A DNA stretch of 64,000 bases from assembly GCA_031180725.1 (NCBI GenBank), contig JAPSLO010000001.1:620001-684000 (forward strand), read 5' to 3'. Below the pieces are notes generated by a model. The model did no database searches. It was not told the DNA's origin and saw nothing but the letters and a program-made list of their open reading frames with translations. This document shows, in pieces, positions 35,296-44,033 of this stretch. Within the stretch, counting starts at the first letter, position 1; each line of letters begins with the position of its first letter. The DNA comes from Roseomonas sp. (GTDB lineage Bacteria; Pseudomonadota; Alphaproteobacteria; Acetobacterales; Acetobacteraceae). A program made the translations under genes and the position numbers.

Positions 35296-37083
35296 CCGCC
35301 CGACCGCGTAGCCCTGCATGCCGCGGGGATTCGCGCCGGCGAAAAGTTGCCCATCGGCTTCCTGCCGCGCGCCGGTCAGCCGCCCCTCGGACCAGTCGCC
35401 GCCGACATCCAGCTTGTGGCCGCGCGCCCGCAGGGCCTCAGCCACCGCCGCGGGGTAGCGTCCCTCGATCACCACCTTGCCCGGGCGCGCCTGGCGCGGC
35501 CAGAAGCTGCTGGTCCAATGCTCCGTGTGGAAGGAGGGCGCGTCGATCGCCTGCTGGATGGTCATGGCGTGATCCACCATGCGGGCGAACATGATGGGCT
35601 GCCACTGGTCCTGCTGCTCGCCACCCGGCGTGCCGAAGCTCATCCACGGCCGACCATCCTTCAGCGCCATGGCCGGGGAGAGGGTGGTGCGCGGCCGCTT
35701 GCCCGGCTTCAGCCCGTTCGGCAGGGACTCGTCCAGCCAGAACATCTGCCCGCGCGTGCCCAGGCAGAAGCCTAGCTCCGGGATGGCCGGGGAGGACTGG
35801 AACCAGCCGCCGGAAGGCGTGGCGCTGACCATGTTGCCCTGGCTGTCGATGATATCGAGATGGCAGGTATCGGCGCCGGAGACACCGAGCCGCGCCACCG
35901 TCGGCTCCCCCACACCCGGCGCGCGGGTCAGCAGCTCCACACGCTGCGCGGCCGCGGCGAAGTCGGGGGCGGGGCGGTCGTAGCCGGGGATGGTGCCGGG
36001 GCGCAGCTCCATGCTGGCTTCCTCCGTCACCAGCCGGCGGCGCTGGTCGGCATAGTCGCGGGAGAGCAGCGTCTCCACCGGCACATCAACGAAGTTCGGG
36101 TCCCCGTAGAAGGCCTCGCGATCGGCAAAGGCCAGCTTCAGACATTCGACCACGGTGTGGATGAAGTGCTCGCCCAGTGGGTCCATGCCGGCGACATCGA
36201 AGCCTTCCAGCAGCGCCATGGTCTGCAGCATGGTCGGCCCCTGGCTCCAGACGCCGCATTTCAGCAGGGTGGTGCCGTGGTAGTCGCGCCGGAGCGGCGC
36301 TTCCACGGAAGCGCGCCACTTCGCCATGTCCTCGCCGGTCAGCAGGCCGCGGTGGCGACGACCGGAGGCATCCAGGATCTCGTTGCTGCGGAAGAAGCGG
36401 TCGATCGCCTCCGCCACGAAGCCGCCGTACCAGGCATTCCGCGCCGCATCGATCTGCGCCACGCGGTCACGACCGGCGGCCTCGGCCTCCTTCAGCAGGC
36501 GTTCCCAGGTATCGGCCAGCGTCGGGTTGGCCCAGAGCTTCTCTGCCTTGGGGCCGCCATCGCGCAGCCAGAGCGCGGCGGAGGTCGCCCACTCCGCCTC
36601 GAACATCGGCTTCACGGTGTTGAGCGTCGCGACCACCCGCGGCACGTAGTGGATGCCGCGCCGCGCATAGCCGATGGCATAGGAAAGGACGTCCCGCAGC
36701 GACCAGGTGCCCCAGTCGCGCAGCATCAGCGCCCAGGCGTCGAAGGCGCCCGGCACCATGGCGGGCAGCAGGCCGGTGCCGGGGATCAGGTCCAGGCCCA
36801 GCGCGCCCTTCACATGCCCCACCGTCAGCCCGGCCGGCGCCACCCCCTGGCCGCAAATCACGCGCTGGGCGCCGGCCTTGGCATCGTGGATGATGATGGG
36901 GCAGTCCCCGCCGGGCCCGTTCAGATGCGGTTCGGCCACCTGCAGGGTGAAGCCCGCCGCCGCCGCGGCGTCGAAGGCATTACCGCCCCGCTCCAGCACC
37001 GCCATGCCGACCTGACTGGCGATCCAGTGGGTGGAGGCGACGACGCCGAAAGTGCCGGCGATCTCGGGGCGGGTTGTGAACAT
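35293..37083 (-). CDS. Gamma-glutamyltransferase family protein
   Basis: A 596-residue Ntn-hydrolase of the gamma-glutamyltranspeptidase family, made as a precursor that cleaves itself before a Thr. The predicted cleavage Thr406 lies in GADTCHLDIIDSQGNMVSAT, leaving a small subunit of about 191 residues. The large-subunit start VASTHWIASQVGMAVLERGGNAFDAAAAAG and the NGPGGDCPIIIH block are typical. No signal peptide is visible at the chosen ATG (37083), so it is probably cytoplasmic, as in YwrD-type members. It is divergent from phnN; its stop codon lies in the 103-bp repeat. Confidence 0.92.
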   Translation of the reverse strand: MFTTRPEIAGTFGVVASTHWIASQVGMAVLERGGNAFDAAAAAGFTLQVAEPHLNGPGGDCPIIIHDAKAGAQRVICGQGVAPAGLTVGHVKGALGLDLIPGTGLLPAMVPGAFDAWALMLRDWGTWSLRDVLSYAIGYARRGIHYVPRVVATLNTVKPMFEAEWATSAALWLRDGGPKAEKLWANPTLADTWERLLKEAEAAGRDRVAQIDAARNAWYGGFVAEAIDRFFRSNEILDASGRRHRGLLTGEDMAKWRASVEAPLRRDYHGTTLLKCGVWSQGPTMLQTMALLEGFDVAGMDPLGEHFIHTVVECLKLAFADREAFYGDPNFVDVPVETLLSRDYADQRRRLVTEEASMELRPGTIPGYDRPAPDFAAAAQRVELLTRAPGVGEPTVARLGVSGADTCHLDIIDSQGNMVSATPSGGWFQSSPAIPELGFCLGTRGQMFWLDESLPNGLKPGKRPRTTLSPAMALKDGRPWMSFGTPGGEQQDQWQPIMFARMVDHAMTIQQAIDAPSFHTEHWTSSFWPRQARPGKVVIEGRYPAAVAEALRARGHKLDVGGDWSEGRLTGARQEADGQLFAGANPRGMQGYAVGR

Positions 37084-37164
37084 CCGATGAACCTTCGTGG
37101 TCGTCCGCTTGAGCCGCGCGATAGGGGCAGGCAGAAGCGCGCCGGTCAATACGGGGAGCCTCGC

Positions 37165-37743
37165 GTGCTTGTCGGTGTGGTGGGACCTTCGGGGGCGGGG
37201 AAGGACACGCTGATGTCCGGCGCGCGGGCGGCGCTCTCGGGCGATCCCCGATTCCGCTTCGTGCGCCGCTGCATCACCCGCCCGGCCGAGGCCGGCGGCG
37301 AGGAGCACGAGCCCCTGACCCCGGCCGAATTTGCCGCGCGCCGCGCCTCCGGCGGCTTCGCCTTGTGCTGGGAGGCGCATGGCCTGCTCTACGGCATTCC
37401 GCGCGAGATCGAGGCCGATCTGGCGGCGGGCCGGGTGGTGGTGGCGAATCTCTCCCGCCAGGTGCTGCGCGACGCCGCCGCGCATTATCCGCTGCGGGTG
37501 CTGGAGATCACCGCCCCCCTGATGCTGCGCGCCCGGCGCCTGGCTGCGCGCGGGCGGGAGACGGCCGAGGACATCGCTGCGCGTCTTTCGCGGGAGGCCG
37601 GCATCCCGCCCGGACTGGATGTGGAGACGGTGCAGAACGACGCCGATGTGGAAAGCGGCGTCGCGCGGGTGCTGGCTGTGCTCAACCGCGCAGCGGCAGA
37701 CGCTCCGCGATCAGGAAGGGCGCGCCAGGCTCCGCCTGGGTGA
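37165..37743 (+). CDS. phnN: Ribose 1,5-bisphosphate phosphokinase PhnN
   Basis: A 192-residue P-loop kinase that turns ribose 1,5-bisphosphate into PRPP, the last step of the C-P lyase pathway. The Walker A motif GPSGAGKDTL lies at residues 7-16; CITRPAEAGGEEHEPLTPAEF is the guanylate kinase-like substrate region, and ARRLAARGRETAEDIAARL the lid. The start is a GTG at 37165 with GGGGAG upstream. It is encoded opposite to the phn operon, and its 3' end overlaps the DUF1045 gene by 62 bp, tail to tail. Confidence 0.92.
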   Translation: MLVGVVGPSGAGKDTLMSGARAALSGDPRFRFVRRCITRPAEAGGEEHEPLTPAEFAARRASGGFALCWEAHGLLYGIPREIEADLAAGRVVVANLSRQVLRDAAAHYPLRVLEITAPLMLRARRLAARGRETAEDIAARLSREAGIPPGLDVETVQNDADVESGVARVLAVLNRAAADAPRSGRARQAPPG

Positions 37744-38353
37744 ACAGGCATAGTTCCGTCACCTGCCGCGGCTGCGCCGGCACATCGCCCAGATACGCTT
37801 CCAGCGCCGGCCGGACCACGGCGTGTTCCTCAGCCGTCAGGCGGCGGCTGAGGGTGACGTGGAACCACCATTCCTCCAGCACATAATGGTAGCCCCAGAG
37901 TTCAAGATAGGCGCGCTGGCGCTCTGTCATGCGGGCCGGGTTGCGCCGGGCGATCTCGGCTTCGGTCAGCGGGGCGCGATGGGCATCCATCTGCGTAACG
38001 CAAGCATCGGCCAGAGCCTGGAGCTCCGCCGACTTCTCCGATTCCAGCAGGGCCAGGAAGCCGTGGTGTTCCGCCAGGCGCAGCGGCGGCAGGGTGAAGG
38101 GGCGCGTGCGCTCGGCGATCGCCCGGGCGGTGGCGCGCGCCTCCTCCCAGCTCGTCTGGATGCGGAAGGGCGCCTTCAGCGTGCCATGCAGGCCGTAGCT
38201 GCGGGCATCGGCGGTGATCTCAGTGATATCGAGGCCCCGCAGTTCCGGCTGCGGCAGGCGGGCGCCGGTTTCCGCATCGCGGCCCAGCCAGGCGGAGCCC
38301 AGCCGGTGCAGCGGATCGTCCAGCCGGGGCGCCCAGTAGAGGGCAATGCGCAT
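37682..38353 (-). CDS. DUF1045 phosphonate-operon protein, 2H phosphoesterase-like
   Basis: A 223-residue protein of the DUF1045 family often found in C-P lyase operons, function unknown. Two HxT motifs typical of 2H phosphoesterases are seen: His56-Gly-Thr58 in YGLHGTLKAPF and His165-Val-Thr167 in EWWFHVTLSRR. 2H enzymes open cyclic phosphates, so it could replace PhnP, which hydrolyses the cyclic ribosyl phosphate made by C-P lyase; no phnP is in the window (inference). The ATG overlaps the phnM stop as TGATG (38351-38355). The last 62 bp run antisense to phnN. Confidence 0.88.
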   Translation of the reverse strand: MRIALYWAPRLDDPLHRLGSAWLGRDAETGARLPQPELRGLDITEITADARSYGLHGTLKAPFRIQTSWEEARATARAIAERTRPFTLPPLRLAEHHGFLALLESEKSAELQALADACVTQMDAHRAPLTEAEIARRNPARMTERQRAYLELWGYHYVLEEWWFHVTLSRRLTAEEHAVVRPALEAYLGDVPAQPRQVTELCLFTQAEPGAPFLIAERLPLRG

Positions 38354-39495
38354 CAGGCCACGCGCTCCCCGCCGCGCCAGACGCGGCGGATGAAGGCGTG
38401 GCCCTCATGCGGCTTGACCTGCACCAGGTCGGCGCGCAGCCCTTCGGCAATGCGGCCGCGATCCTCCAGCCGCACCATGCGCGCCGGCTGGTCCGTGATC
38501 ATCGCGATGGCCTGGGGCAGGGTGGCATCGCCGCTGGCGGCCAGGATATAGGCGGCCTCGACCATCGCCGGCGGGACATAGTCGCTGGCCAGCACATCCA
38601 CCGACTTGCCGCGCACCAGGTCGGCGGCGGCCACATTGCCGGAATGGCTGCCGCCGCGGACGATGTTCGGCGCGCCGGCAATGACCGCAACGCTGAGCCG
38701 CTTCGCCTCCTGCGCCGCTTCCATGACCACGGGGAATTCGCTGATTAGGATGCCGTCCGCGGCGTTGCGCGCCACGATCTCGGCCGAGTCATCGTCATGG
38801 CTGGCCAGCGGCAGATGGCGGTGGGCCACCCGCTTCAGCAGCCAACTCCGCTGCTTCTCTCGCAGCCGGGCACGCTGTTCCAGCAGCTCGTTGATGCGCT
38901 TATCCACCTGCTCGGCGGTCTGCTGGTACTGACGGATCCGCATTTGGCGGTAGCGTTCGATGTCGCGGTACTGGCCGATGCCGGGCGAGTGGTCCATCAG
39001 GCTGACCATGCGCACCAGCGGGTGATCGGCCACGGTATCCACCAGCCCCGGCATGTCGGCCGCCGGCAATTCACAGCGCAGATGCAGGAAATGGTCGCTC
39101 TTCAGCAGGCCGGTATGGGCCAGCGCATCCAGGTCCTGCACGCCTTCCCGGAAGGTCTGGGTGCGGCCGACATCGAAGCCCAGGTCACCCAGGCAGAGCG
39201 CGTCCAGCACCGTGGTCACGCCCGCCGCAGCAGTCTGCGCATCATGCGCCAGCATGGCGGAACGCGAGGGCCAGCGGGCCGAAGCGCGCGGCTGCACCTG
39301 GCGTTCCAGATTGTCCGTGTGGACATCGATGACGCCCGGGATCAGGTCGTCGCCATCCAGGTCGATAGCGGCCGGTGCATGGCTGCGGCCGGGCTGCACT
39401 TCCGCAATGCGGCCATCGCGCAGCACCAGCGTGCCGGGCAGCACCTCGTTCACCAGGACGAGGCGCGCATTGGTCAGGATGGTCTCAACGGTCAT
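38353..39495 (-). CDS. phnM: Alpha-D-ribose 1-methylphosphonate 5-triphosphate diphosphatase PhnM
   Basis: A 380-residue amidohydrolase-superfamily enzyme that removes pyrophosphate from the phosphonate ribose triphosphate before C-P cleavage. Metal-binding His59 and Asp61 sit in GVIDVHTDNLERQVQPR. Later ligands lie in LASHDDDSAEIVARN (near 245), and the GAPNIVRGGSHSGNVAA and LASDYVPPAMVEAAY blocks are typical. This is the canonical copy, in the operon 31 bp after phnL. A second, diverged copy lies at 44785-45984. Confidence 0.96.
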   Translation of the reverse strand: MTVETILTNARLVLVNEVLPGTLVLRDGRIAEVQPGRSHAPAAIDLDGDDLIPGVIDVHTDNLERQVQPRASARWPSRSAMLAHDAQTAAAGVTTVLDALCLGDLGFDVGRTQTFREGVQDLDALAHTGLLKSDHFLHLRCELPAADMPGLVDTVADHPLVRMVSLMDHSPGIGQYRDIERYRQMRIRQYQQTAEQVDKRINELLEQRARLREKQRSWLLKRVAHRHLPLASHDDDSAEIVARNAADGILISEFPVVMEAAQEAKRLSVAVIAGAPNIVRGGSHSGNVAAADLVRGKSVDVLASDYVPPAMVEAAYILAASGDATLPQAIAMITDQPARMVRLEDRGRIAEGLRADLVQVKPHEGHAFIRRVWRGGERVA

Positions 39496-39526
39496 GCGAT
39501 ACCCGGTCAGTGGAGGGCCGTGGCCA

Positions 39527-40225
39527 TCAGGCGGCCTCGGGCAGGGGAGTGACGGCAAAGAGGCGGTCGGCCACGCGGTCGCGCACCTCGGCATCATGGA
39601 AGATGCCGATGATGGCGGCGCCGCGGTCCTTGGCTTCCCGGATCAGCCCGATGACGACCTCGCGGTTCGCCGCGTCGAGGCTGGCAGTGGGTTCATCCAG
39701 CAGCAGTACGGGATAGGCCGGGGCGAAACCGCGGGCAAGGTTCACCCGCTGCTGCTCGCCGCCGGAGAAAGTGGCCGGCGGCAGATGGTGCAGCCGGGCG
39801 GGCAGGTTGAGGCGCGTCAGCATCGCTTCTGCCTTCGCCAGCGCAGCGTCGCGCGCCATGCCGCGGGCCATCAGGGGTTCCGCCACGATCTCCAGCGCCG
39901 GAACGCGCGGGATGACGCGCAGGAACTGCGAGACATAGCCCAGCGTGTCGCGCCGCACCTCCCGCATGGTGCGGGCATCGGCGGTGGCAATGTCCACGAC
40001 CCCGTCGCCGTGGCGCAGCAGGATCCGGCCGGCCTCGGCGCCATAATTGCCGTAGAGGCAGCGCATCAGCGTGGACTTGCCGGCGCCGGAGGGGCCAGAG
40101 AGCGCCACGCATTCGCCCGGCGCCACCGACAGCTCCAGCCCGCGCAGCACCGGCATGGTGACACCGCCCTGGAGGTGCAGGGTGAAGGATTTGCCGAGGC
40201 CCTCGGCGCGGAGGGACCAGCTCAT
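39527..40225 (-). CDS. phnL: C-P lyase ABC-type subunit PhnL
   Basis: A 232-residue ABC ATPase-fold protein of the C-P lyase machinery; it binds ATP but is part of the enzyme complex rather than a transporter. Walker [11 protein letters not shown] is near residues 44-53, signature [14 protein letters not shown] near 148-161 and Walker [13 protein letters not shown] near 167-178. [24 protein letters not shown] is PhnL-specific. The ATG overlaps the phnK stop by 4 bp (40222-40225), as expected for coupled synthesis of complex subunits. Confidence 0.96.
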   Translation of the reverse strand: MSWSLRAEGLGKSFTLHLQGGVTMPVLRGLELSVAPGECVALSGPSGAGKSTLMRCLYGNYGAEAGRILLRHGDGVVDIATADARTMREVRRDTLGYVSQFLRVIPRVPALEIVAEPLMARGMARDAALAKAEAMLTRLNLPARLHHLPPATFSGGEQQRVNLARGFAPAYPVLLLDEPTASLDAANREVVIGLIREAKDRGAAIIGIFHDAEVRDRVADRLFAVTPLPEAA

Positions 40226-40983
40226 GCCGCCAGCACCGATGCCACCAGAAGTTGCGTGTAGGGGTGCTGCGGGTCGTCCAGCACGCGGTCCGTCAGCCCT
40301 TGTTCCACCACCTGGCCGTGGCGCATCACCAGGATGCGGTGCGCCAGCAGCCGCGCCGCGGCGATGTCATGCGTCACGATCAGCACCGCCAGCCCCAGCT
40401 CCGCCACCAGGCCGCGGATCATGTCCAGCAGCCGTGCCTGCACGGAGACATCCAGCCCGCCGGTCGGTTCATCCATGAAGACCAGGCGCGGGCGCGTTAC
40501 CAGCGTGCGTGCGATCTGCAGGCGCTGCTGCATGCCGCCCGAGAAGTTCCGCGGCAGGTCGTCGATGCGCTCCGGGCTGATCTCCACCCGCTTCAGCCAG
40601 GCGGTGGCCTCGCCGCGGATATTGCCGTAGTGGCGCGCGCCGACGGCCATCAGCCTTTCGCCGATGTTGCCGCCGGCCGAGACGCCCATGCGCAGGCCGT
40701 CGCGCGGGTTCTGGTGCACGAAGCCCCATTGCGTGCGCATCAGGTTGCGCCGTGCGGCCTCGCCCATCGCCAGCACGTCCTGGCCATCGAAGACCACCCG
40801 GCCTGCATCGGGCGCCATCATGCCGGAGAGCACGCGCAGCAGCGTGGTCTTGCCGCTGCCGGATTCACCGACGATGGCCACCACCTCGCCAGGCCAGATG
40901 TCCAGGTCCACATGGTCCAGTGCGGCGATGCGGCCGAAATGCAGTTGCAGGTCGCGGGCCGAGAGAAGCGGCATCTCGCTCAT
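40222..40983 (-). CDS. phnK: C-P lyase ABC-type subunit PhnK
   Basis: A 253-residue ABC ATPase-fold protein that docks on the PhnJ subunit of the C-P lyase core complex. Walker [11 protein letters not shown] is near residues 38-47, signature [16 protein letters not shown] near 148-162 and Walker [17 protein letters not shown] near 168-183. [30 protein letters not shown] is the PhnK Q-loop region. It overlaps phnJ and phnL by 4 bp each, in the phnGHIJKLM order known from other bacteria. Confidence 0.97.
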   Translation of the reverse strand: MSEMPLLSARDLQLHFGRIAALDHVDLDIWPGEVVAIVGESGSGKTTLLRVLSGMMAPDAGRVVFDGQDVLAMGEAARRNLMRTQWGFVHQNPRDGLRMGVSAGGNIGERLMAVGARHYGNIRGEATAWLKRVEISPERIDDLPRNFSGGMQQRLQIARTLVTRPRLVFMDEPTGGLDVSVQARLLDMIRGLVAELGLAVLIVTHDIAAARLLAHRILVMRHGQVVEQGLTDRVLDDPQHPYTQLLVASVLAA

Positions 40984-41831
40984 TCCGCCGCCTCCCGTGC
41001 CGTCTGGCGTTCCGTGCAGTAGCTGGTGTCCGAGCAGACGAACATCTTGCCGCCGCTGTCATCGGTGATGACCTCGTCCAGATAGCTCTCACGCGACCCG
41101 CACAGCGCGCAGGCATGTGGCGCGCGGATGGGGCGGAAAGGATGGTCGTCGAAGTCCAGGCTCCTCACGCCGGTATAGGGCGGCACGGCATAGATCCGCT
41201 TCTCGCGCCCCGCGCCGAAGAGCTGCAGCGCCGGCATCTGGTCCATCTTCGGATTGTCGAAGGCCGGGATGGGGGAGGGCGCCATCAGGTAGCGTCCATT
41301 CACCATCACCGGGTAGTTGTAGCTGGTGGCGATGTGGCCGTGCCGGGCGATGTCCTCGTACAGCCTCACATGCATCAGCCCGTAATCGGCCAGCGCATGC
41401 ATCCGCTTCGTCTCCGCGATGCGCGGCTCCAGCCGGAACAGCGGCTCCGGCATCGGCACCTGGTAGACGATGATCTGCTGCTCGGTCAGCGGATGTTCCG
41501 GGATGCGGTGGCGGGTCTGGATCACGGTCGCCTCCGCCGTGCGTTCCGTGGTGGCCACGCCGGCGACGCGGCGGAAGAAGGCACGGATCGACACCGCATT
41601 CGTGGTGTCGTCCGCCCCCTGGTCGATCACCTTCAGCGTGTCATCGGGCCCCAGGATCGACGCCGTCACCTGGATGCCGCCGGTGCCCCAGCCATAGGGC
41701 AGGGGCATCTCGCGCGATCCGAAGGGCACCTGATGGCCGGGGATGGCCACGCCCTTCAGAATGGCGCGGCGGATCATCCGCTTCGTCGACTCATCCAGAT
41801 AGGCGAAGTTGTAGCCGGGATCGTAGGTCAT
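40980..41831 (-). CDS. phnJ: C-P lyase catalytic subunit PhnJ (radical SAM, Fe-S)
   Basis: A 283-residue carbon-phosphorus lyase subunit that uses S-adenosylmethionine and a [4Fe-4S] cluster to break the C-P bond. Four cysteines near the C-terminus are at residues 241, 244, 266 and 272 (CALC, then MFVC, then SYC), exactly the spacing and numbering known for E. coli PhnJ, so the site is intact. The start MTYDPGYNFAYLDESTKRMI at 41831 overlaps the phnI stop as ATGA; a much longer in-frame opening runs antisense through phnI and is not used. Confidence 0.98.
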   Translation of the reverse strand: MTYDPGYNFAYLDESTKRMIRRAILKGVAIPGHQVPFGSREMPLPYGWGTGGIQVTASILGPDDTLKVIDQGADDTTNAVSIRAFFRRVAGVATTERTAEATVIQTRHRIPEHPLTEQQIIVYQVPMPEPLFRLEPRIAETKRMHALADYGLMHVRLYEDIARHGHIATSYNYPVMVNGRYLMAPSPIPAFDNPKMDQMPALQLFGAGREKRIYAVPPYTGVRSLDFDDHPFRPIRAPHACALCGSRESYLDEVITDDSGGKMFVCSDTSYCTERQTAREAAE

Positions 41832-42904
41832 TCCGCGGCCGCGTTCAGCGCGGTTTCGCGCATGGTGCGCAGATTCTCCAGCTCCGACTGGAAATCCACG
41901 TAATGGGGCAGCTTCAGGTGCTCCACGAAGCCGGTCGCTTCCACATTGTCGGAATGGTACAGCACGAATTCCTGCTGCTGAGCCGGCGCCACCGGCTCCT
42001 CGCCCATCTCCTCGGCGCGCAGCGCACGGTCGACCAGCGACATCGCCATCGCCTTGCGTTCGCCATGGCCGAAGACCAGGCCGTAGCCGCGGGTGAATTG
42101 CGGCGGCTGCGTGCGGCTGCCTTTGAACTGGTTCACCATCTGGCATTCCGTCACGGTGATGTCGCCGATCTCGATCGGGAAGCCGAGCTCCGGCGGCGTG
42201 AATTCCACCGCCACCTCGCCGACGCGGATCTCGCCCACAAAGGGGTGGCTGTTGCCGTAGCCGCGCTGCGTGGAATAGCCGAGGCCGAGCAGGAAACCTT
42301 CGTCGCCACGCGCCAGGGCCTGAAGGCGCACCGGGCGAGGCGCGGGGAAGCTCAGCGGCTCCCGCGTCAGGTCGCCCGGCTCCTCGGCCGAGGGTGTTTC
42401 GCGCTGCATCAGCCCTTCCCGGGCCAACAGCTCCGTCACGCGTGGCGTGTTGCCTGGCTCCGGCTCGGCTTCCGGCACCGGCTCTGGCGCCGATCCCGCC
42501 GCGGCCAGCGCGAAATCCAGCAGGCGATGCGTGTAGTCGAAGGTCGGCCCCAACACCTGCCCGCCGGGCAGGTCCTTGTAAGTGGCGCTGATGCGGCGGC
42601 GGATATGCATGGCGCCGGTTTCCAGCGGGGCGCTCGCGCCGAAGCGGGGCAGGGTGGTGCGATAGGCGCGCAGCAGGAAGGCGGCCTCGATCAGGTCGCC
42701 CTTCGCCTGCTTCACCGCCAACGCCGCCAGGCCGCGGTCGTAGCAACTGCCTTCCGCCATCACGCGGTCCGCCGCCAGGCCGAGCTGCTCGGCGATCTGC
42801 GCGACCTCGATTTCCGGGAGCGCGGTGTCGCCGCGGCGGGTTTCAGCGAGCCAGGCATGAGCGGCGCCGATCGCCTGCTCGCCGCCTTTCGTTGCGACGT
42901 ACAT
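41828..42904 (-). CDS. phnI: C-P lyase core complex subunit PhnI
   Basis: A 358-residue subunit that, with PhnG, PhnH and PhnL, joins the phosphonate to ATP to give the ribose methylphosphonate triphosphate. The start MYVATKGGEQAIGAAHAWLA and the block GYSTQRGYGNSHPFVGEIRVGEV are hallmarks, as is the ALPLGFP-like LGFPIEIGDITVTECQMVNQ region. The length is normal. The ATG overlaps the phnH stop as TGATG (42902-42906), and its own stop overlaps phnJ by 4 bp. Confidence 0.97.
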   Translation of the reverse strand: MYVATKGGEQAIGAAHAWLAETRRGDTALPEIEVAQIAEQLGLAADRVMAEGSCYDRGLAALAVKQAKGDLIEAAFLLRAYRTTLPRFGASAPLETGAMHIRRRISATYKDLPGGQVLGPTFDYTHRLLDFALAAAGSAPEPVPEAEPEPGNTPRVTELLAREGLMQRETPSAEEPGDLTREPLSFPAPRPVRLQALARGDEGFLLGLGYSTQRGYGNSHPFVGEIRVGEVAVEFTPPELGFPIEIGDITVTECQMVNQFKGSRTQPPQFTRGYGLVFGHGERKAMAMSLVDRALRAEEMGEEPVAPAQQQEFVLYHSDNVEATGFVEHLKLPHYVDFQSELENLRTMRETALNAAAE

Positions 42905-43470
42905 CAGCCTTCCTCGATCTGGACCGTGCGCGGCAGCGCCGCGATCTGAACCCCCGCGCAGAGGATCACATCCACCCCGCGTGGAAAGCGCGCGCGGTTC
43001 CGTGCCCAGGCGGCCAGGAAGCCTTCCGGCGCGCCGCGCACCTGCAGGCGGTGCTCACCCCGGATCCCCGGGCCGCGCAGTCGCCAGCCCCTGCCTTCCT
43101 CCAGCCCCGCCACTTCCAGGATCAGCGTGGCGCCGTTCTCCGGCTCCTCTTCGGTACCGGCATCCAGTGCTTCCAGCCGCGCGGCAGGGTCCAGCACGAA
43201 GACGGCGTCCTGCACTTCCACCAAGGGGCAGCCGCAATGGAAGCGCACCCAGGCCTCGGCCTCGGCCCCGGCGGTCAGGTGCAAGGGCGTGGCGGCATCC
43301 ACCAGCGTCAGCAGCATGGCCGCGGCGGCAGGGGAGAGGCCGGGCGGCAACTCGGGAGGCGCCACCACCGCCTGCACACGCCCGGGGCGGCTCATCGCCT
43401 CCAGCACGGCGCGGAAGCTGGCCTGCGCATCCAGCACGGGATCGGCAAAGCCGGGGTAACGGGTTTCCAT
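42904..43470 (-). CDS. phnH: C-P lyase core complex subunit PhnH
   Basis: A 188-residue subunit of the C-P lyase core. The opening METRYPGFADPVLDAQASFRAVLEAMSRPGR matches the family, with LTLVDAATPLHL in the first part. The ending WARNRARFPRGVDVILCAGVQIAALPRTVQIEEG is the strongly conserved C-terminus (FPRGVD...PRT). The fold is a PLP-transferase-like relic without PLP. Start and stop overlap phnG and phnI by 1 nt each (TGATG), so all core subunits are translationally coupled. Confidence 0.97.
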   Translation of the reverse strand: METRYPGFADPVLDAQASFRAVLEAMSRPGRVQAVVAPPELPPGLSPAAAAMLLTLVDAATPLHLTAGAEAEAWVRFHCGCPLVEVQDAVFVLDPAARLEALDAGTEEEPENGATLILEVAGLEEGRGWRLRGPGIRGEHRLQVRGAPEGFLAAWARNRARFPRGVDVILCAGVQIAALPRTVQIEEG

Positions 43471-43928
43471 CAGCGCATCTGCGTCATGGTGAAGAATTGC
43501 ACGCGGGTGGCGGCGGCACGGCGTGCCTCGGCCGTGCGCTTCGCGGCCTGGGTCTCGGCCAGCGGCGCGATCACGGCGCGCTCCACCGCGGGGCGGGCTT
43601 CGGCATCCAGAAGCAGGGCATCCACCAGTGCAGCCAGTTCCGCCTGGCGCGCATCGCGTCCCGCGACATAGGCGTGGCCGACGCGCCCATCCGCCAGGCG
43701 CACCGCGCAGCGCGTCACCGTCATCTCACCCAGGTTGAAGGGGGCGCCATCGCCGCCGGCGCGGCCACGCACCATCACCAGTCCCGTCTCCGGCCCGCGC
43801 AGGCGCATATGCGCGGGCGGCGGGGGCAGGGTATCCAGCCGCGCCGCGATCTCGGCCGCGCTGGCCCGCGCCAGCACGCCCATCCAGCGGCGGCGCTCCT
43901 CGGTTTCGGGGGGAAGTGCTGTGTCCAT
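43470..43928 (-). CDS. phnG: C-P lyase core complex subunit PhnG
   Basis: A 152-residue core subunit, first gene of the phn operon. Family features: RRRWMGVLARASAAEIAARL near the N-terminus, RLRGPETGLVMVRGRAGGDGAPFNLGEMTVTRCAVRL in the middle, and GHAYVAGRDARQAELAALVDALL. The stop overlaps the phnH ATG as TGATG. It starts 105 bp from the divergent phnF gene; an inverted repeat 27 bp upstream of this ATG is the likely PhnF operator. Confidence 0.96.
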   Translation of the reverse strand: MDTALPPETEERRRWMGVLARASAAEIAARLDTLPPPPAHMRLRGPETGLVMVRGRAGGDGAPFNLGEMTVTRCAVRLADGRVGHAYVAGRDARQAELAALVDALLLDAEARPAVERAVIAPLAETQAAKRTAEARRAAATRVQFFTMTQMR

Positions 43929-43954
43929 TCTCCGGCCTCGTCGGCCCCAAATTC

Positions 43955-43970
43955 ATCTAGACGAGTAGAT
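43955..43970. promoter_or_regulatory. Candidate PhnF operator (ATCTA-N6-TAGAT)
   Basis: A perfect inverted repeat ATCTA (43955-43959) and TAGAT (43966-43970) spaced by 6 bp, in the 105-bp divergent gap between phnG and phnF. HutC-type GntR regulators bind such short TA-containing inverted repeats containing a TCTAGAC-like half. Position and symmetry suit a shared repressor site; binding is inference. Confidence 0.65.
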
Positions 43971-44033
43971 ATCTGCCGGATTACCGTCAAGCCGAAACTG
44001 CCATCCCGGACTGGCGCGGAGATTGAAGATTCG

